64,000 bases of DNA from Candidatus Mycolicibacterium alkanivorans (GTDB taxonomy: Bacteria > Actinomycetota > Actinomycetes > Mycobacteriales > Mycobacteriaceae): the NCBI RefSeq assembly GCF_022760805.1, contig NZ_JAIVFL010000001.1, forward strand, positions 1,240,001 to 1,304,000, written 5' to 3'. Positions 41,054-49,008 of this stretch are shown here, one piece after another; the first letter of the stretch is position 1, and each line of letters starts with the position of its first letter. Under the pieces are notes generated by a model. It was given only the letters and a program-made list of their open reading frames with translations, made no database searches and was not told the origin of the DNA. The position numbers and the translations under genes were made by a program.

Positions 41054-42049
41054 CTATGTTGCCGCCCCCGCGAGTGCCGTGGCAGCGCGCTTCTCGGCCA
41101 GGCGCGCGTCGCGCTCGAGCTTGCGGGCCTTGGCCTCCTCGAACTTGTCGCAGGTGTTCTCAAGTTCCTTGAGCAGCTCGGCCAGATCGTCGCGCATCTT
41201 GGCGGCCTCGCCGGTGAAGTCGTCACGCTCGAAGATGCGCCACTTCTTGAGCACGGGCATCACGACGTCGTCGAGGTGGATGCGCAGGTCGTAGACGCCG
41301 CCCATGGCGATGATGACGGCCTTGCGGCGGAAGTCCGGCACGGTGTAGCCGGGCATCTTGAAGTTGCGCAGCACCCGGTGCAGCGAGCGCATCGCCTGGT
41401 TGGGGGCGACGTCGAAGCCGGCCTCGCTGACGTCCCGGTAGAAGATCATGTGCAGGTTCTCGTCGTTGGAGATGCGGGCGAGCAGCTGCTCGGCGACGGG
41501 CTCCTGGCAGGCCTTGCCGGTATTGCGGTGCGAGACGCGGGTGGCCAGCTCCTGGAAGCTGACGTACATCACCGAGTCGAAGATGCTCTCGGCGAAGAGG
41601 TCACCCTGCTGGTTCTGGCCCGGCGAGAAGCCGCGGGTCATCTGCTCCATGCGCAGCTCTTCGAGCTCGACGGGATCGCAGTTGCGGGTGACGACGAGGT
41701 AGTCGCGGATGGAGATGCCGTGGCGGTTCTCCTCGGCGGTCCACCGGTTGACCCAGTAACCCCACGGGCCGTCCATGGAGAAGTTCATGGCGATCTCGCG
41801 GTGGTAGGCGGGCAGGTTGTCCTCTGTCAGGAGGTTCTGCACCATGGCCGTGCGGGCGACCTCGGAAAGCTGGGCCTGCTCGGGATGCCAGTCCTGGCCG
41901 CCGAGGGCGTAGTAGTTCTTGCCGTCTGACCACGGGATGTAGTCGTGGGGATTCCACTCCTTGAACATCGACATGTGGCGGTTGATCAGCTTCTCAGCGA
42001 CGGGCTCGAGCTCACGCAAAAGATCGACGTTGGGCAAGTCGGGCGACAT
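41054..42049 (-). CDS. desA1: Stearoyl-ACP desaturase DesA1
   Basis: A 331-residue soluble di-iron acyl-ACP desaturase. Both iron-binding motifs are seen: TAEENRHG and SNDENLHM, plus Glu in LTEDNLPAYH. DesA1 is essential in mycobacteria and introduces double bonds in mycolic-acid precursors. The ATG at 42049 follows CTGGAGGG. The stop lies 66 bases before the dus ATG and overlaps the dus N-terminal frame. Confidence 0.94.
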   Translation of the reverse strand: MSPDLPNVDLLRELEPVAEKLINRHMSMFKEWNPHDYIPWSDGKNYYALGGQDWHPEQAQLSEVARTAMVQNLLTEDNLPAYHREIAMNFSMDGPWGYWVNRWTAEENRHGISIRDYLVVTRNCDPVELEELRMEQMTRGFSPGQNQQGDLFAESIFDSVMYVSFQELATRVSHRNTGKACQEPVAEQLLARISNDENLHMIFYRDVSEAGFDVAPNQAMRSLHRVLRNFKMPGYTVPDFRRKAVIIAMGGVYDLRIHLDDVVMPVLKKWRIFERDDFTGEAAKMRDDLAELLKELENTCDKFEEAKARKLERDARLAEKRAATALAGAAT

Positions 42050-42084
42050 GAACCCTCCAGTTATCTGTATCTAGTAGTTGCACC

Positions 42085-42114
42085 AATATATCTGTGTACC
42101 GCGGTGACATTCAA
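42085..42114 (-). promoter_or_regulatory. Housekeeping-type promoter of desA1
   Basis: On the minus strand TTGAAT and TATATT are separated by 18 bases and lie 36-65 bases before the desA1 ATG. This is an unusually good sigma-A match for such GC-rich DNA. The remaining interval up to 42482 (433 bases without a gene between 42050 and 42482) shows no frame I can support; it also carries the 5' region of the secreted-protein gene at 42483. Confidence 0.5.
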
Positions 42115-42482
42115 GTTGCCGGGCTTGGGCGCGTCGTTATTGGTACGGGGGAGGTACGAACCGACCGGTAAGCTTGACGGCGAATCGGTGGACCCCGCGG
42201 CCTGCTCTCACGACACGTCGGAAAATCCAGTCACACCGCCAGCGCGGGAAGTCCCGGCCCTCCGGCGGCCACGCCTCCGTCGTTGCAGATCAGAAGGCTC
42301 AACAGCAGGCCCGAAGCTCAGCAGAACCAGGGTGCCGGGTCGGATCCTGTAACCGAAATCTGAACGAGCAAAATCCCTGGTCGGTGCCTCTGCAAGGACC
42401 GACTCGGCGGAGTACGCTTCCGATTGGGAAGCCCGCGTTTCGTACCCGAACGCACAGGAACGTCCGGCCGGAGGTCGTTCAG

Positions 42483-42953
42483 ATGACGAAGCCCGTCGTC
42501 CTCGGCATCGGCGCCGTCGGTGTTGCGGCGGCATCGTTTGGCCTCTTCGCCTCCGGCACCGCGTACGCAGTCAATGAGTACGCTGGCCAATCGTACGCTG
42601 ATGCCGCCCAGGCGATCAGCAGCAACGGCCAGTCGCCCGTTATCGCCACCCGAGTCGGCAGCTTTCTCCCGACCGACCAGTGCTTGGTGACGGGATCACG
42701 CAGCGCCAACTTCCTCGACTCCAGCGGTGCCAGCCCCGGCGGCACGGTCCTGCTGTACCTGAACTGCAACAATAGCTTCGCTGCGGCAGGCGTCCCCGGT
42801 AACTCCATTAGCAGCCCAGAAGGCCGCCAAGCGCGCGCGGACTACGAGCAGAAGCTGGCCGAGGCGCAGGCTCGGGCCCGGCAGAACGAGCAGGACCAGT
42901 TGCTGCAGACCGGTAACGTGCCGGGTGACGCAGGCCAGGTTGCCGGCGGCTGA
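42483..42953 (+). CDS. Secreted protein with signal peptide, PASTA-like segment
   Basis: A 156-residue protein from an ATG with ribosome site GGAGG. The N-terminus MTKPVVLGIGAVGVAAASFGLFASGTAYA is a signal peptide cut after AYA near residue 29. The mature part (YAGQSYADAAQAISSNGQSPVIATRVGSFLPTDQCLVTGSR) resembles a PASTA-like strand-helix unit with one disulfide (Cys in DQCLV and LNCNN). The C-terminal Gln/Ala/Glu-rich helix is followed by a Gly tail. A common small mycobacterial secreted type, function unknown. Confidence 0.72.
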   Translation: MTKPVVLGIGAVGVAAASFGLFASGTAYAVNEYAGQSYADAAQAISSNGQSPVIATRVGSFLPTDQCLVTGSRSANFLDSSGASPGGTVLLYLNCNNSFAAAGVPGNSISSPEGRQARADYEQKLAEAQARARQNEQDQLLQTGNVPGDAGQVAGG

Positions 42954-42956
42954 CGC

Positions 42957-43297
42957 GCGTGAACTGCTCGTGGGAGGCCGTGAGCCGAGGGTCGAGGTGG
43001 GCGGTGAACAGCGCCGTCAACGCGCCGATCAAGCTGGTCGCGGAGTGAATCAGCACTGGCTCGAGCTCCGGAGCCGGCAATAGCACCCGCCCTCGCGCAG
43101 GTCGTCGACCATCAGCGCGACGAACCGCTCCACAGCCTCCCTCGGGGTGGTCCCCGACATCAGCATCGACATCGCTCGGGTGCAGACGTCGTCGTGCACT
43201 GTGCGCACGAATTCGTCTCTGTCACTGAAGCTTTCGTAGAGGTAGCGTTCGGCCAGCCCGGCCTCCCGGCGCACCGCACGTACCGTCAGCGTCGGGG
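42957..43297 (-). pseudogene. TetR-family regulator remnant (frameshifted, N-terminus deleted)
   Basis: Leftward codons from about 43292 read TVRAVRREAGLAERYLYESFSDRDEFV, the helix-turn-helix and following helix of a TetR protein, through MVDDLREGG at about 43085. The homology then jumps to another frame (VLLPAPELEPVLIHSATSLIGALTALF) at 43086. The first helix and start codon are missing, and the C-terminus fades near 42960. At least one frameshift and two truncations make it non-functional. Position matches Rv0825c. Confidence 0.75.
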
Positions 43298-43299
43298 GA

Positions 43300-43750
43300 G
43301 TGGGCGAGCAAGGCCGCCGCTACAGCACGCTGAACTCCGACGTCTTCTACCGGGCGCACGGGGCTTTCTTCATGGGCGCCATCCTCACTGCCGAGGACTT
43401 CGGCGACGGGCTCACCGAGGACGACAAGGATTTCCAGGTCTACTGGGACCACATGCGCCGCGAGGTGCTGGAGAACAGTTGGGCTACCCGCCAGGTTCTC
43501 GACCTCTCGATGATGCCGAAACATCCTTCACTGCAATGGATTCCGGACCCGATGTGGGCGGAGTACCTGAAGGTGTTCGGTCCGTTCGTGGTGTGGCTGA
43601 CGGTGGGGGCTCGTACGACGAGCCGGTGCGTGAGCTGACGGGCTACACACCTGGTCCAAGCGCGGCGCGCGGCTGCACTGGTTGTTCGGCCGCGCGGTAA
43701 ACATCGGGTCCATGCTGGTGCCCAGGCCCTCGCACCAACCGGGGCCTGAA
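43300..43750 (+). pseudogene. DUF2236 (oxygenase-like) remnant with frameshifts
   Basis: Rightward codons from 43300 read GRRYSTLNSDVFYRAHGAFFMGAILTAEDF, then DFQVYWDHMRREVLENSWATRQVLDL and WIPDPMWAEYLKVFGPFVVWLTVG, a DUF2236/MpaB-like pattern. After about 43605 the similarity moves to a second frame (SYDEPVRELTGYT), then a third (LHWLFGRAVNIGSMLVPRP). The N-terminal third, with its haem-region residues, is missing. It faces the TetR remnant back to back. Equivalent to Rv0826. Confidence 0.72.
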
Positions 43751-43776
43751 GGGCGAGGTGCCGGGGAGCGTCGAGG

Positions 43777-43857
43777 ATCGACCGAAGCACCTGTCAACCA
43801 TCAGCCGAAACAGTGTCAGGTATCACCCGAAGACAAGATGGAAAGCATCAACCGAAG
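43777..43857 (+). repeat. Four tandem 11-bp motifs resembling a transposon end
   Basis: ATCGACCGAAG (43777), ATCAGCCGAAA (43800), ATCACCCGAAG (43822) and ATCAACCGAAG (43847): consensus ATCRNCCGAAR in one orientation, 22-25 bases apart. Multiple same-strand transposase sites like these are known at ends of IS21- and Tn7-like elements. No transposase gene is adjacent. They lie between the DUF2236 remnant and tRNA-Lys. Confidence 0.5.
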
Positions 43858-43874
43858 TCATGCACCGGACAAAG

Positions 43875-43947
43875 TGCCCCCACTAGGACTCGAACCTAGG
43901 ACCTGCGGATTAAAAGTCCGTAGCTCTACCAACTGAGCTATAGGGGC
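43875..43947 (-). tRNA. tRNA-Lys (anticodon TTT)
   Basis: A 73-base cloverleaf on the minus strand: acceptor GCCCCTA paired with TGGGGGC and discriminator A, D-arm AGCTCAGTTGGTAGAGC, anticodon loop CTTTTAA, T-arm with GGTTCGAGTCC-type loop. CCA is not encoded. Confidence 0.96.
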
Positions 43948-44068
43948 GCGACGGATAGAATACTGCCTCCGAAGCGGGGCCTGGTTTTGGGATTGCGCTC
44001 TCGGTGCCCTAAGCTAACGACGCTCCAACGTTGACTCGTTGCGGGTACCCCGGAGAGATTCGGCTCAG

Positions 44069-44141
44069 GCCCCCTTCGTCTAGCGGCCTAGGACGCCGCC
44101 CTTTCAAGGCGGTAGCGCGGGTTCGAATCCCGTAGGGGGTA
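44069..44141 (+). tRNA. tRNA-Glu (anticodon TTC)
   Basis: A 73-base cloverleaf: acceptor GCCCCCT/AGGGGGT, anticodon stem GCCGCC...GGCGGT around loop CTTTCAA, T-loop GGGTTCGAATCCC. CCA is not encoded. Confidence 0.96.
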
Positions 44142-44173
44142 CGTACGACGCCGAACTGGGGGAGTAACGGTAA

Positions 44174-44250
44174 GGCCCTGTGGCGCAGTTGGTTAGCGCG
44201 CCGCCCTGTCACGGCGGAGGTCGCGGGTTCGAGTCCCGTCAGGGTCGCCA
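44174..44250 (+). tRNA. tRNA-Asp (anticodon GTC)
   Basis: Acceptor GGCCCTG pairs with CAGGGTC, discriminator G. The anticodon loop is CTGTCAC and the T-arm GCGGGTTCGAGTCCCGT. The 3' CCA (44248-44250) is encoded. Confidence 0.96.
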
Positions 44251-44290
44251 TTTTGGTGGTGAGGCACGTCGGTTGGACACAGTGCCTTCC

Positions 44291-44367
44291 GGCCAGGTAG
44301 CTCAGTTGGTACGAGCGTCCGCCTGAAAAGCGGAAGGTCGCCGGTTCGATCCCGGCCCTGGCCACCA
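44291..44367 (+). tRNA. tRNA-Phe (anticodon GAA), integration target
   Basis: Acceptor GGCCAGG pairs with CCTGGCC, discriminator A, encoded CCA at 44365-44367. The anticodon loop is CTGAAAA. An integrase gene ends 38 bases beyond its 3' end, so this tRNA is the probable attachment site. Confidence 0.96.
44340..44367 (+). other. Probable attachment site (attL) at the tRNA-Phe 3' end
   Basis: Actinobacterial integrative elements insert into tRNA 3' ends, restoring the tRNA with their own copy. The T-arm and acceptor half here abut the integrase gene. I could not find the matching second copy elsewhere in the window, so the core length is a guess. Confidence 0.4.
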
Positions 44368-44405
44368 TTCTTTACCTGCATTGACACGGGTCCTGCACTC
44401 GGTTG

Positions 44406-45560
44406 TCAGTTCGATTCGTCCGGTTCTTGTCCGGTCTTCGGTGAGTGAATCTCGGTTGCGTGAAGCTGATCGAGGTTGGTCGCAACTTGGTCCAGCTCGT
44501 CGGAGTAGAGGTCGCTGTAGATGTTCGCGGTCACGGTCGGCGTTGAGTGGCCCATGGTCTTCTGGACGTAGCGAAGATCAGCGCCGGATTTGCGGGCCAA
44601 GCTGGCATAGGTATGGCGCAGATCGTGGATGGTCAACGGAGCCAAGTTGGTTTTCTTCAGGGCTTTGTTCCAATGCGTATGTCGGCGCCAGTTGTTGGAC
44701 CGCAACATCGCTCCGTTGGGTGAGGTGACGGCTGGCTCGTCAGGTGCCCGCCCGCCGATCTTCGTTTTGAGGATGTCGACGACAACTTGGGGGAGCGGCA
44801 CGGTGCGGATTCCGGCGCGGGTCTTGGGTGGCCCAATGACGATGCGCCCCTCCACTTCGGGTGCGGCGCGTCGGATGTAGAGACGACGGGCGGTCAGGTC
44901 GATGTCTTTGACGCGGAGCCCGACGAGTTCGGACCAGCGCAGGCCGGTGTAAGCCAGAAGGGTCACGACGTCGCCCTGGTCCCCGCACGCGATCGCGAGT
45001 GTCTGGACCTCCTGGGCAGTCAGGTATCGGTGACGCTCCCGCTCGGGAATGCGGCCCGCGGAGACGCCGAGGGCTGGGTTGCGATGGATCCGGCCGTCCT
45101 GGTGTGCGACGTCGAGGATCGACCGCAGGAGTCGCAGCGTCGACACCTTCGCCCACGGTCCGACCGTCAGGCCGTCGACGAGCGCCTGGACTTCGGCGCG
45201 GGTGATCTCATCGACGGGCACGTGACCGAACCGCGGTTTGATGCGCAGTTCCCAGTGCTGCGTGTAGCCGCTCCAGGTCTTCGGCGACACCGCCGGTTTC
45301 TTGGATTCGGAGAATTGCGTCCAGATCCGCTGCAGCGGTGTGCGACCGAGGCGTGGGTCGAACCGACGCCCACCGAGGGCGGCTTCGTTATCGCGTTCGG
45401 ATTTGAACGCCTTGGCTTCACGCAGAGTCGGGAACGTGCCCGATGTTTCAACCCAACCGGAAGGGGCGTCGGGATCGCGGATCAGGTAGCGGACTTGGTA
45501 GCGGGGCTCGCCTGCGGCGTTGAGGCGTTTCCGGATGCCGCGCGGGGTGTTGCCGGCCAT
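44406..45560 (-). CDS. int: Tyrosine recombinase (integrase) of the integrative element
   Basis: A 384-residue site-specific integrase. The N-terminal arm-binding domain (about 15-65) and SAM-like domain (about 75-160) precede the catalytic domain. The hexad is seen: Arg208 (TGLRWSE), Lys246 (PKTRAG), His312 and Arg315 (HDLRHT), His338 (GHS), Tyr348 (NIYSDLY). It ends 38 bases from tRNA-Phe, the usual place for pSAM2-type integrases. Its start overlaps the xis stop (TAATG). Confidence 0.95.
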   Translation of the reverse strand: MAGNTPRGIRKRLNAAGEPRYQVRYLIRDPDAPSGWVETSGTFPTLREAKAFKSERDNEAALGGRRFDPRLGRTPLQRIWTQFSESKKPAVSPKTWSGYTQHWELRIKPRFGHVPVDEITRAEVQALVDGLTVGPWAKVSTLRLLRSILDVAHQDGRIHRNPALGVSAGRIPERERHRYLTAQEVQTLAIACGDQGDVVTLLAYTGLRWSELVGLRVKDIDLTARRLYIRRAAPEVEGRIVIGPPKTRAGIRTVPLPQVVVDILKTKIGGRAPDEPAVTSPNGAMLRSNNWRRHTHWNKALKKTNLAPLTIHDLRHTYASLARKSGADLRYVQKTMGHSTPTVTANIYSDLYSDELDQVATNLDQLHATEIHSPKTGQEPDESN

Positions 45561-45796
45561 TACCGACGCACCTGCTTGAGCCAGGAACGGACTTCGGCCG
45601 CGTCCCAGCGACGCACCCGCTCTGACAACGTGTAGCAGGGCGGCCCGATCTGCTCTCCCGTCGTTTCGCGGAGTGCAGCCCAGCGGTTGAGAGTCGCAGC
45701 AGAGACGCCGAGGAGCGCTGACACTTGATCTGCGGTTAGCAGCTCAGGAAAACTGCCGGTGGACACGAGCGCTTCCCGGAGACCGTGAATCACCAT
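45560..45796 (-). CDS. xis: Excisionase / helix-turn-helix protein
   Basis: A 78-residue MerR/AlpA-like winged-helix protein (LLTADQVSALLGVSAATLNRWAAL ... WDAAEVRSWLKQVRR). Proteins of this size directly upstream of and overlapping an integrase are the directionality factors (Xis) of actinobacterial integrative elements, aiding excision by bending att DNA. Confidence 0.85.
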   Translation of the reverse strand: MVIHGLREALVSTGSFPELLTADQVSALLGVSAATLNRWAALRETTGEQIGPPCYTLSERVRRWDAAEVRSWLKQVRR

Positions 45797-45800
45797 GGCT

Positions 45801-47198
45801 TCACCTCGTTGCTTGGATCGAGTCGGACCCGGCGTGGGTGCGCGCGGAGCCCTCAGGTGAACCGAAACTGGACCGGTGATTCAGTGCTCTGTCTGCGGCG
45901 GTCCGCGAATTTCCGTATTTCTCTGCCGTAGAGCGGATTTGATCGTCGGACCAGAAGTCGGATCGGACCTTGGTCGCATGGCCGTCCTCGGCGATGGCGT
46001 AGCCGGTGCCCGGTTTGTCGGGGTTGATTCGGTGCGCGGGAGCTTTGTCGGCCATCCCATCTCCAAGGACCATCGCGACTTCGTCGCGGGACCGCAGTCG
46101 AAGAGCGATGGTTTGGGTGAACAGGCCTCGCATCGGCAAGACTTCCTTTCGAGGGTCCTGCAGGAACGCGGCGACCACGATTCCCGGCGCTCGGCCTTTG
46201 GTGAGAATTCGCGACAACGAGGCGGCGGCTCCTTTGCGCAGGGTCGGTTCGCTCATGTACGCGGTTACTCCGGCCAGCTCGTCGATGAGCAGCACCACAA
46301 GGGGTGACGTCTTGGTCGGACGGTGCGCGCGTGTGCGGCCAGCCATCTCGTTGCCGCGCTTATCCATCAGTTTCTCCAGCCCTGCAAGGGTTTCCACGGC
46401 ATCGGCCTCGGTGGTGGCGATTTTGGTGAACAACCTGGCGCCGACTGACAACTCGATGCCGTACTTCAGGTCAATTCCGATCAGATGAACAAACCCGGCG
46501 GCCACAGCAGGGCCGAGTCCGCAGGCGATGCCCCATAAGGCGGAACCTTTGCCTGCGCCCGAGCAGCCCACGGTGAGGGTGTGTCGTCCGCTCAGCGGGA
46601 GGGTCCAGGCGGAACCGTCTTCGCAGCGCCCGAGCTTGACCCGTGTTGTTGCGACCGCGGTTGGCGGCGCTGCGTGACCTACCGTCGACAACTGTTCTCG
46701 CATGACCAACTCGATCCGCAGCGTCCCGGGCGAGATGACGACCGCCCGCGCCGAATGTGCGCCCGCGGCATCACGGATCGCCGGGACAGCGCGTTCCAAC
46801 TCTTCGACGGTCTGTCCCATCCTTGCTCGTATTGTGAGCCGCAGGGCGCTGTGAGACACGTCTGTTCCCAGCAGCTTTGGATGGAACCAGCGGGTGAGGG
46901 TGACCTGCTGGCCTTCTTTGTTACGGCGAGTGACCTGCTCGGAAGCGGATAGGCCGCAGCGCTTGCAGAGCCGGTGCCAGGACGCGTAAGCCCAGAGTCG
47001 CCAGCGGAGCAGTCTGGCCGGTGTTGCGAATCGTTCCTTGTAGGTCTCGGGTGAGTGCAGTCGCCAGGAGATGAGCGCAACGCTGGTGAGTCCCACGATG
47101 ATCGCCACCCACAGGCCGAGAGTGGTGAGGAAACTCAACACGTGATCGAGCCGGAAAGTGGTGTCGGGATCGAGCTGCGCGTACGGATCGGGATTCAT
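45801..47198 (-). CDS. FtsK/SpoIIIE-type DNA transfer protein (Tra)
   Basis: A 465-residue DNA-pumping ATPase. One or two membrane segments near residues 20-45 (LSFLTTLGLWVAIIVGLTSVALIS) precede the motor. Walker A is GCSGAGKGS (211-219) and Walker B VVLLIDEL (Asp306-Glu307). In pSAM2-like elements a single such hexameric protein transfers double-stranded DNA between mycelial cells. The gap to xis is 4 bases; in related elements a replication initiator normally lies there. Confidence 0.87.
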   Translation of the reverse strand: MNPDPYAQLDPDTTFRLDHVLSFLTTLGLWVAIIVGLTSVALISWRLHSPETYKERFATPARLLRWRLWAYASWHRLCKRCGLSASEQVTRRNKEGQQVTLTRWFHPKLLGTDVSHSALRLTIRARMGQTVEELERAVPAIRDAAGAHSARAVVISPGTLRIELVMREQLSTVGHAAPPTAVATTRVKLGRCEDGSAWTLPLSGRHTLTVGCSGAGKGSALWGIACGLGPAVAAGFVHLIGIDLKYGIELSVGARLFTKIATTEADAVETLAGLEKLMDKRGNEMAGRTRAHRPTKTSPLVVLLIDELAGVTAYMSEPTLRKGAAASLSRILTKGRAPGIVVAAFLQDPRKEVLPMRGLFTQTIALRLRSRDEVAMVLGDGMADKAPAHRINPDKPGTGYAIAEDGHATKVRSDFWSDDQIRSTAEKYGNSRTAADRALNHRSSFGSPEGSARTHAGSDSIQATR

Positions 47199-47617
47199 GC
47201 CGATTCCCGGCTTGTCGCTGAGCTCGCGGATGGCTTGCCCGGTGCCCTCATGTCGGAGGCGCGAAACGACCAGGCGATCCGGGAGAAGTCGCCCGACTTT
47301 TCGACGTATGGCAGCGCCATGAGCCCGTCGAAAACTACTGGGGTAAAGGGTGTTCCGCTGGAATTGGCGGGTGCAGACGGCGGTGTCGGTGAGGCGAACT
47401 TAATCGTCACGGTTCGGCTGCGCTTCGGTGCTGCCGGATCGCCGTCAAGCACTTCGACCTGCCACATCGGCAAGCCGGTATCGCGATCCCTCGCTTGCAC
47501 GCGGTTCTCGCCGGAGGACTTGTCAAAGTCGATCATCGGAGTCACCTCTGAGACGAGGAATGCGCCAAGCGAGAACACCTGGTCGTGGCCGACTTGGAGC
47601 CATTTCGGGATGGACAT
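47195..47617 (-). CDS. Pra-like activator of replication, integration and excision
   Basis: A 140-residue protein resembling those annotated as plasmid replication, integration and excision activators in mycobacteria. It begins with a short helix and continues VQARDRDTGLPMWQVEVLDGDP and FTPVVFDGLMALPYVEKSGDFSRIAWSFRASDM, a beta-rich domain. Its stop overlaps the tra start (ATGA). A 13-bp operator at 47657 sits 40 bases before its ATG, placing it and the genes downstream under the GntR repressor. Confidence 0.72.
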   Translation of the reverse strand: MSIPKWLQVGHDQVFSLGAFLVSEVTPMIDFDKSSGENRVQARDRDTGLPMWQVEVLDGDPAAPKRSRTVTIKFASPTPPSAPANSSGTPFTPVVFDGLMALPYVEKSGDFSRIAWSFRASDMRAPGKPSASSATSRESA

Positions 47618-47656
47618 TGCGAAACCTTTCTCGGGACGGACTGGATACTTAGAAAC

Positions 47657-47669
47657 CTAGTCGTCTAGA
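47657..47669 (-). promoter_or_regulatory. Operator copy 1 (CTAGTCGTCTAGA) before the pra-tra operon
   Basis: CTAGTCGTCTAGA on the plus strand is identical to the complement of the site at 48514-48526. Both lie a few tens of bases before leftward genes of the element. Paired identical sites are expected for the element's GntR (KorSA-like) repressor. Confidence 0.65.
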
Positions 47670-47712
47670 GGAGTTGCTAACAACGCCCATACGAACTTTT
47701 TTGGAGCAGACT

Positions 47713-48492
47713 TCAGCGGGCGGGAAAGTCGTATTCGAGCAGGTAAGCGGATGCCACCTTTACGGTGTCGCACACCTCCACTGCCACGTCTTCCTTGTCA
47801 TACGCCGTGCGAACTACGGTCAAGACCGGAGTGCCTGCTGAAAGCAGGAGAGCGCGGCGTTCCTCTGGAGTGGGCATCCGTGCAGCGACTTCTTCGGAGA
47901 ACCGGGCTAGGGGATGGCCGGCCTCTTCAAGGCGAGCGTAGATGCCCCCTGGCCCGCTGTCGGGTTGTTCGATCTTCGTGCCCTTCGCGAACGCGGCGGG
48001 AATGTACGAAGTTGCGATCTCAACCGGCCGCCCATCGGCGAGGTAGCGGCGCGAACGCACAACAACGTAGTCCTTTGGTGTCAACCGAAGACGCTTGGCG
48101 ACAGCAGAATTCGCTCTCTCGCGGGTCACTGTGATGTTATCGACTTGAGGTGTGTAGCCAGCTTGCTCAGCCTCGACGGTGAACGCCGCTTTGCCCTGAG
48201 CCCGATGTCGCCGGGCGAACCGGTCGGATGCGAGTCGCCGAATCGGAGGTGCGGGACGCACGAATACCCCTCGGCCATGCTCGGATATCACCAACCCCTC
48301 TGACCGCAGCTCTTGCACCGCCTGGCGCACGGTCATGCGGGCGACGCCGAAATGTTCGATCAATGCTGCCTCGGACGGCAAGCGCTCCCCAGCGTCCAAT
48401 TGGCCCGAGTCAATGGCTTCGCGCAGCATGCCGGCAATCTGTCGGTAGGGCGGCTTGTCGTCCGCTCGATCGATCTGGCCCAGTTGCAACAC
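47713..48492 (-). CDS. GntR-family transcriptional repressor (KorSA-like)
   Basis: A 259-residue HutC-type regulator. The N-terminal winged helix (PPYRQIAGMLREAIDSGQLDAGERLPSEAALIEHFGVARMTVRQAVQEL) is followed by a UTRA effector domain from about residue 95 to the end. In pSAM2 the GntR protein KorSA represses pra and keeps the element integrated. An identical operator lies 21 bases before its own start, implying autoregulation. Confidence 0.88.
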   Translation of the reverse strand: MLQLGQIDRADDKPPYRQIAGMLREAIDSGQLDAGERLPSEAALIEHFGVARMTVRQAVQELRSEGLVISEHGRGVFVRPAPPIRRLASDRFARRHRAQGKAAFTVEAEQAGYTPQVDNITVTRERANSAVAKRLRLTPKDYVVVRSRRYLADGRPVEIATSYIPAAFAKGTKIEQPDSGPGGIYARLEEAGHPLARFSEEVAARMPTPEERRALLLSAGTPVLTVVRTAYDKEDVAVEVCDTVKVASAYLLEYDFPAR

Positions 48493-48513
48493 TGAGGTAC
48501 CTTCCGCTACACG

Positions 48514-48526
48514 TCTAGACGACTAG
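48514..48526 (-). promoter_or_regulatory. Operator copy 2 before the GntR gene
   Basis: TCTAGACGACTAG, the exact reverse complement of the 13-mer at 47657-47669, 21 bases upstream of the GntR start and 53 bases before the divergent Nudix gene. It could serve autorepression and the divergent promoter. Confidence 0.65.
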
Positions 48527-48579
48527 CCTAAGAAACCATCACGCAGATGTCACTCACCAGCCTGAGAACGGAGTCTCGT

Positions 48580-49008
48580 ATGACAGCGACACCGAAGCAC
48601 TCGGTCAGCGTGTCCGGCATCGTGGTTCGTGGCGATGGCCGTGTCCTGGTCATCAAACGCGACGACAACGGTCACTGGGAGGCTCCGGGCGGCGTCCTGG
48701 AGCTCGACGAATCGTTTGAGGATGGTGTTCGACGCGAGGTGCTGGAAGAGACTGGGCTTGAGGTCGCCGTCGAACGGCTAACGGGCGTTTACAAGAATTT
48801 GACGCATGGAATTGTCGCGTTGGTGTACCGCTGTCGGCCAACGGCGGGCGAGCCGCACGCGACCGAGGAAGCTCGTCAAATCCGTTGGATGACAATGGAA
48901 GAAGTGCAGTCTGCGATGGTTCCAGCGTTTGGTGTGCGTGTGCTGGACGCTTTCGACGATGCGCCTCAGTCACGGGCGCATGATGGGGTCGATCTCCTTA
49001 CCCGGTGA
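48580..49008 (+). CDS. Nudix hydrolase (Pif-like)
   Basis: A 142-residue Nudix protein. The box is complete: G-x5-E-x7-REVLEETG in GGVLELDESFEDGVRREVLEETGLEV. The ATG at 48580 is chosen over 48547 because a GGAG ribosome site precedes it. In pSAM2 the immunity factor Pif contains a Nudix motif and blocks redundant transfer into cells that carry the element. Co-location with int, xis, tra, pra and GntR supports the same role, which remains inference. Confidence 0.82.
   Translation: MTATPKHSVSVSGIVVRGDGRVLVIKRDDNGHWEAPGGVLELDESFEDGVRREVLEETGLEVAVERLTGVYKNLTHGIVALVYRCRPTAGEPHATEEARQIRWMTMEEVQSAMVPAFGVRVLDAFDDAPQSRAHDGVDLLTR

Noticed and set aside
43194..43700. A 168-codon rightward frame as an independent gene
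   Set aside because: Only the piece reading SYDEPVRELTGYT has similarity, and it belongs to the frameshifted DUF2236 remnant.
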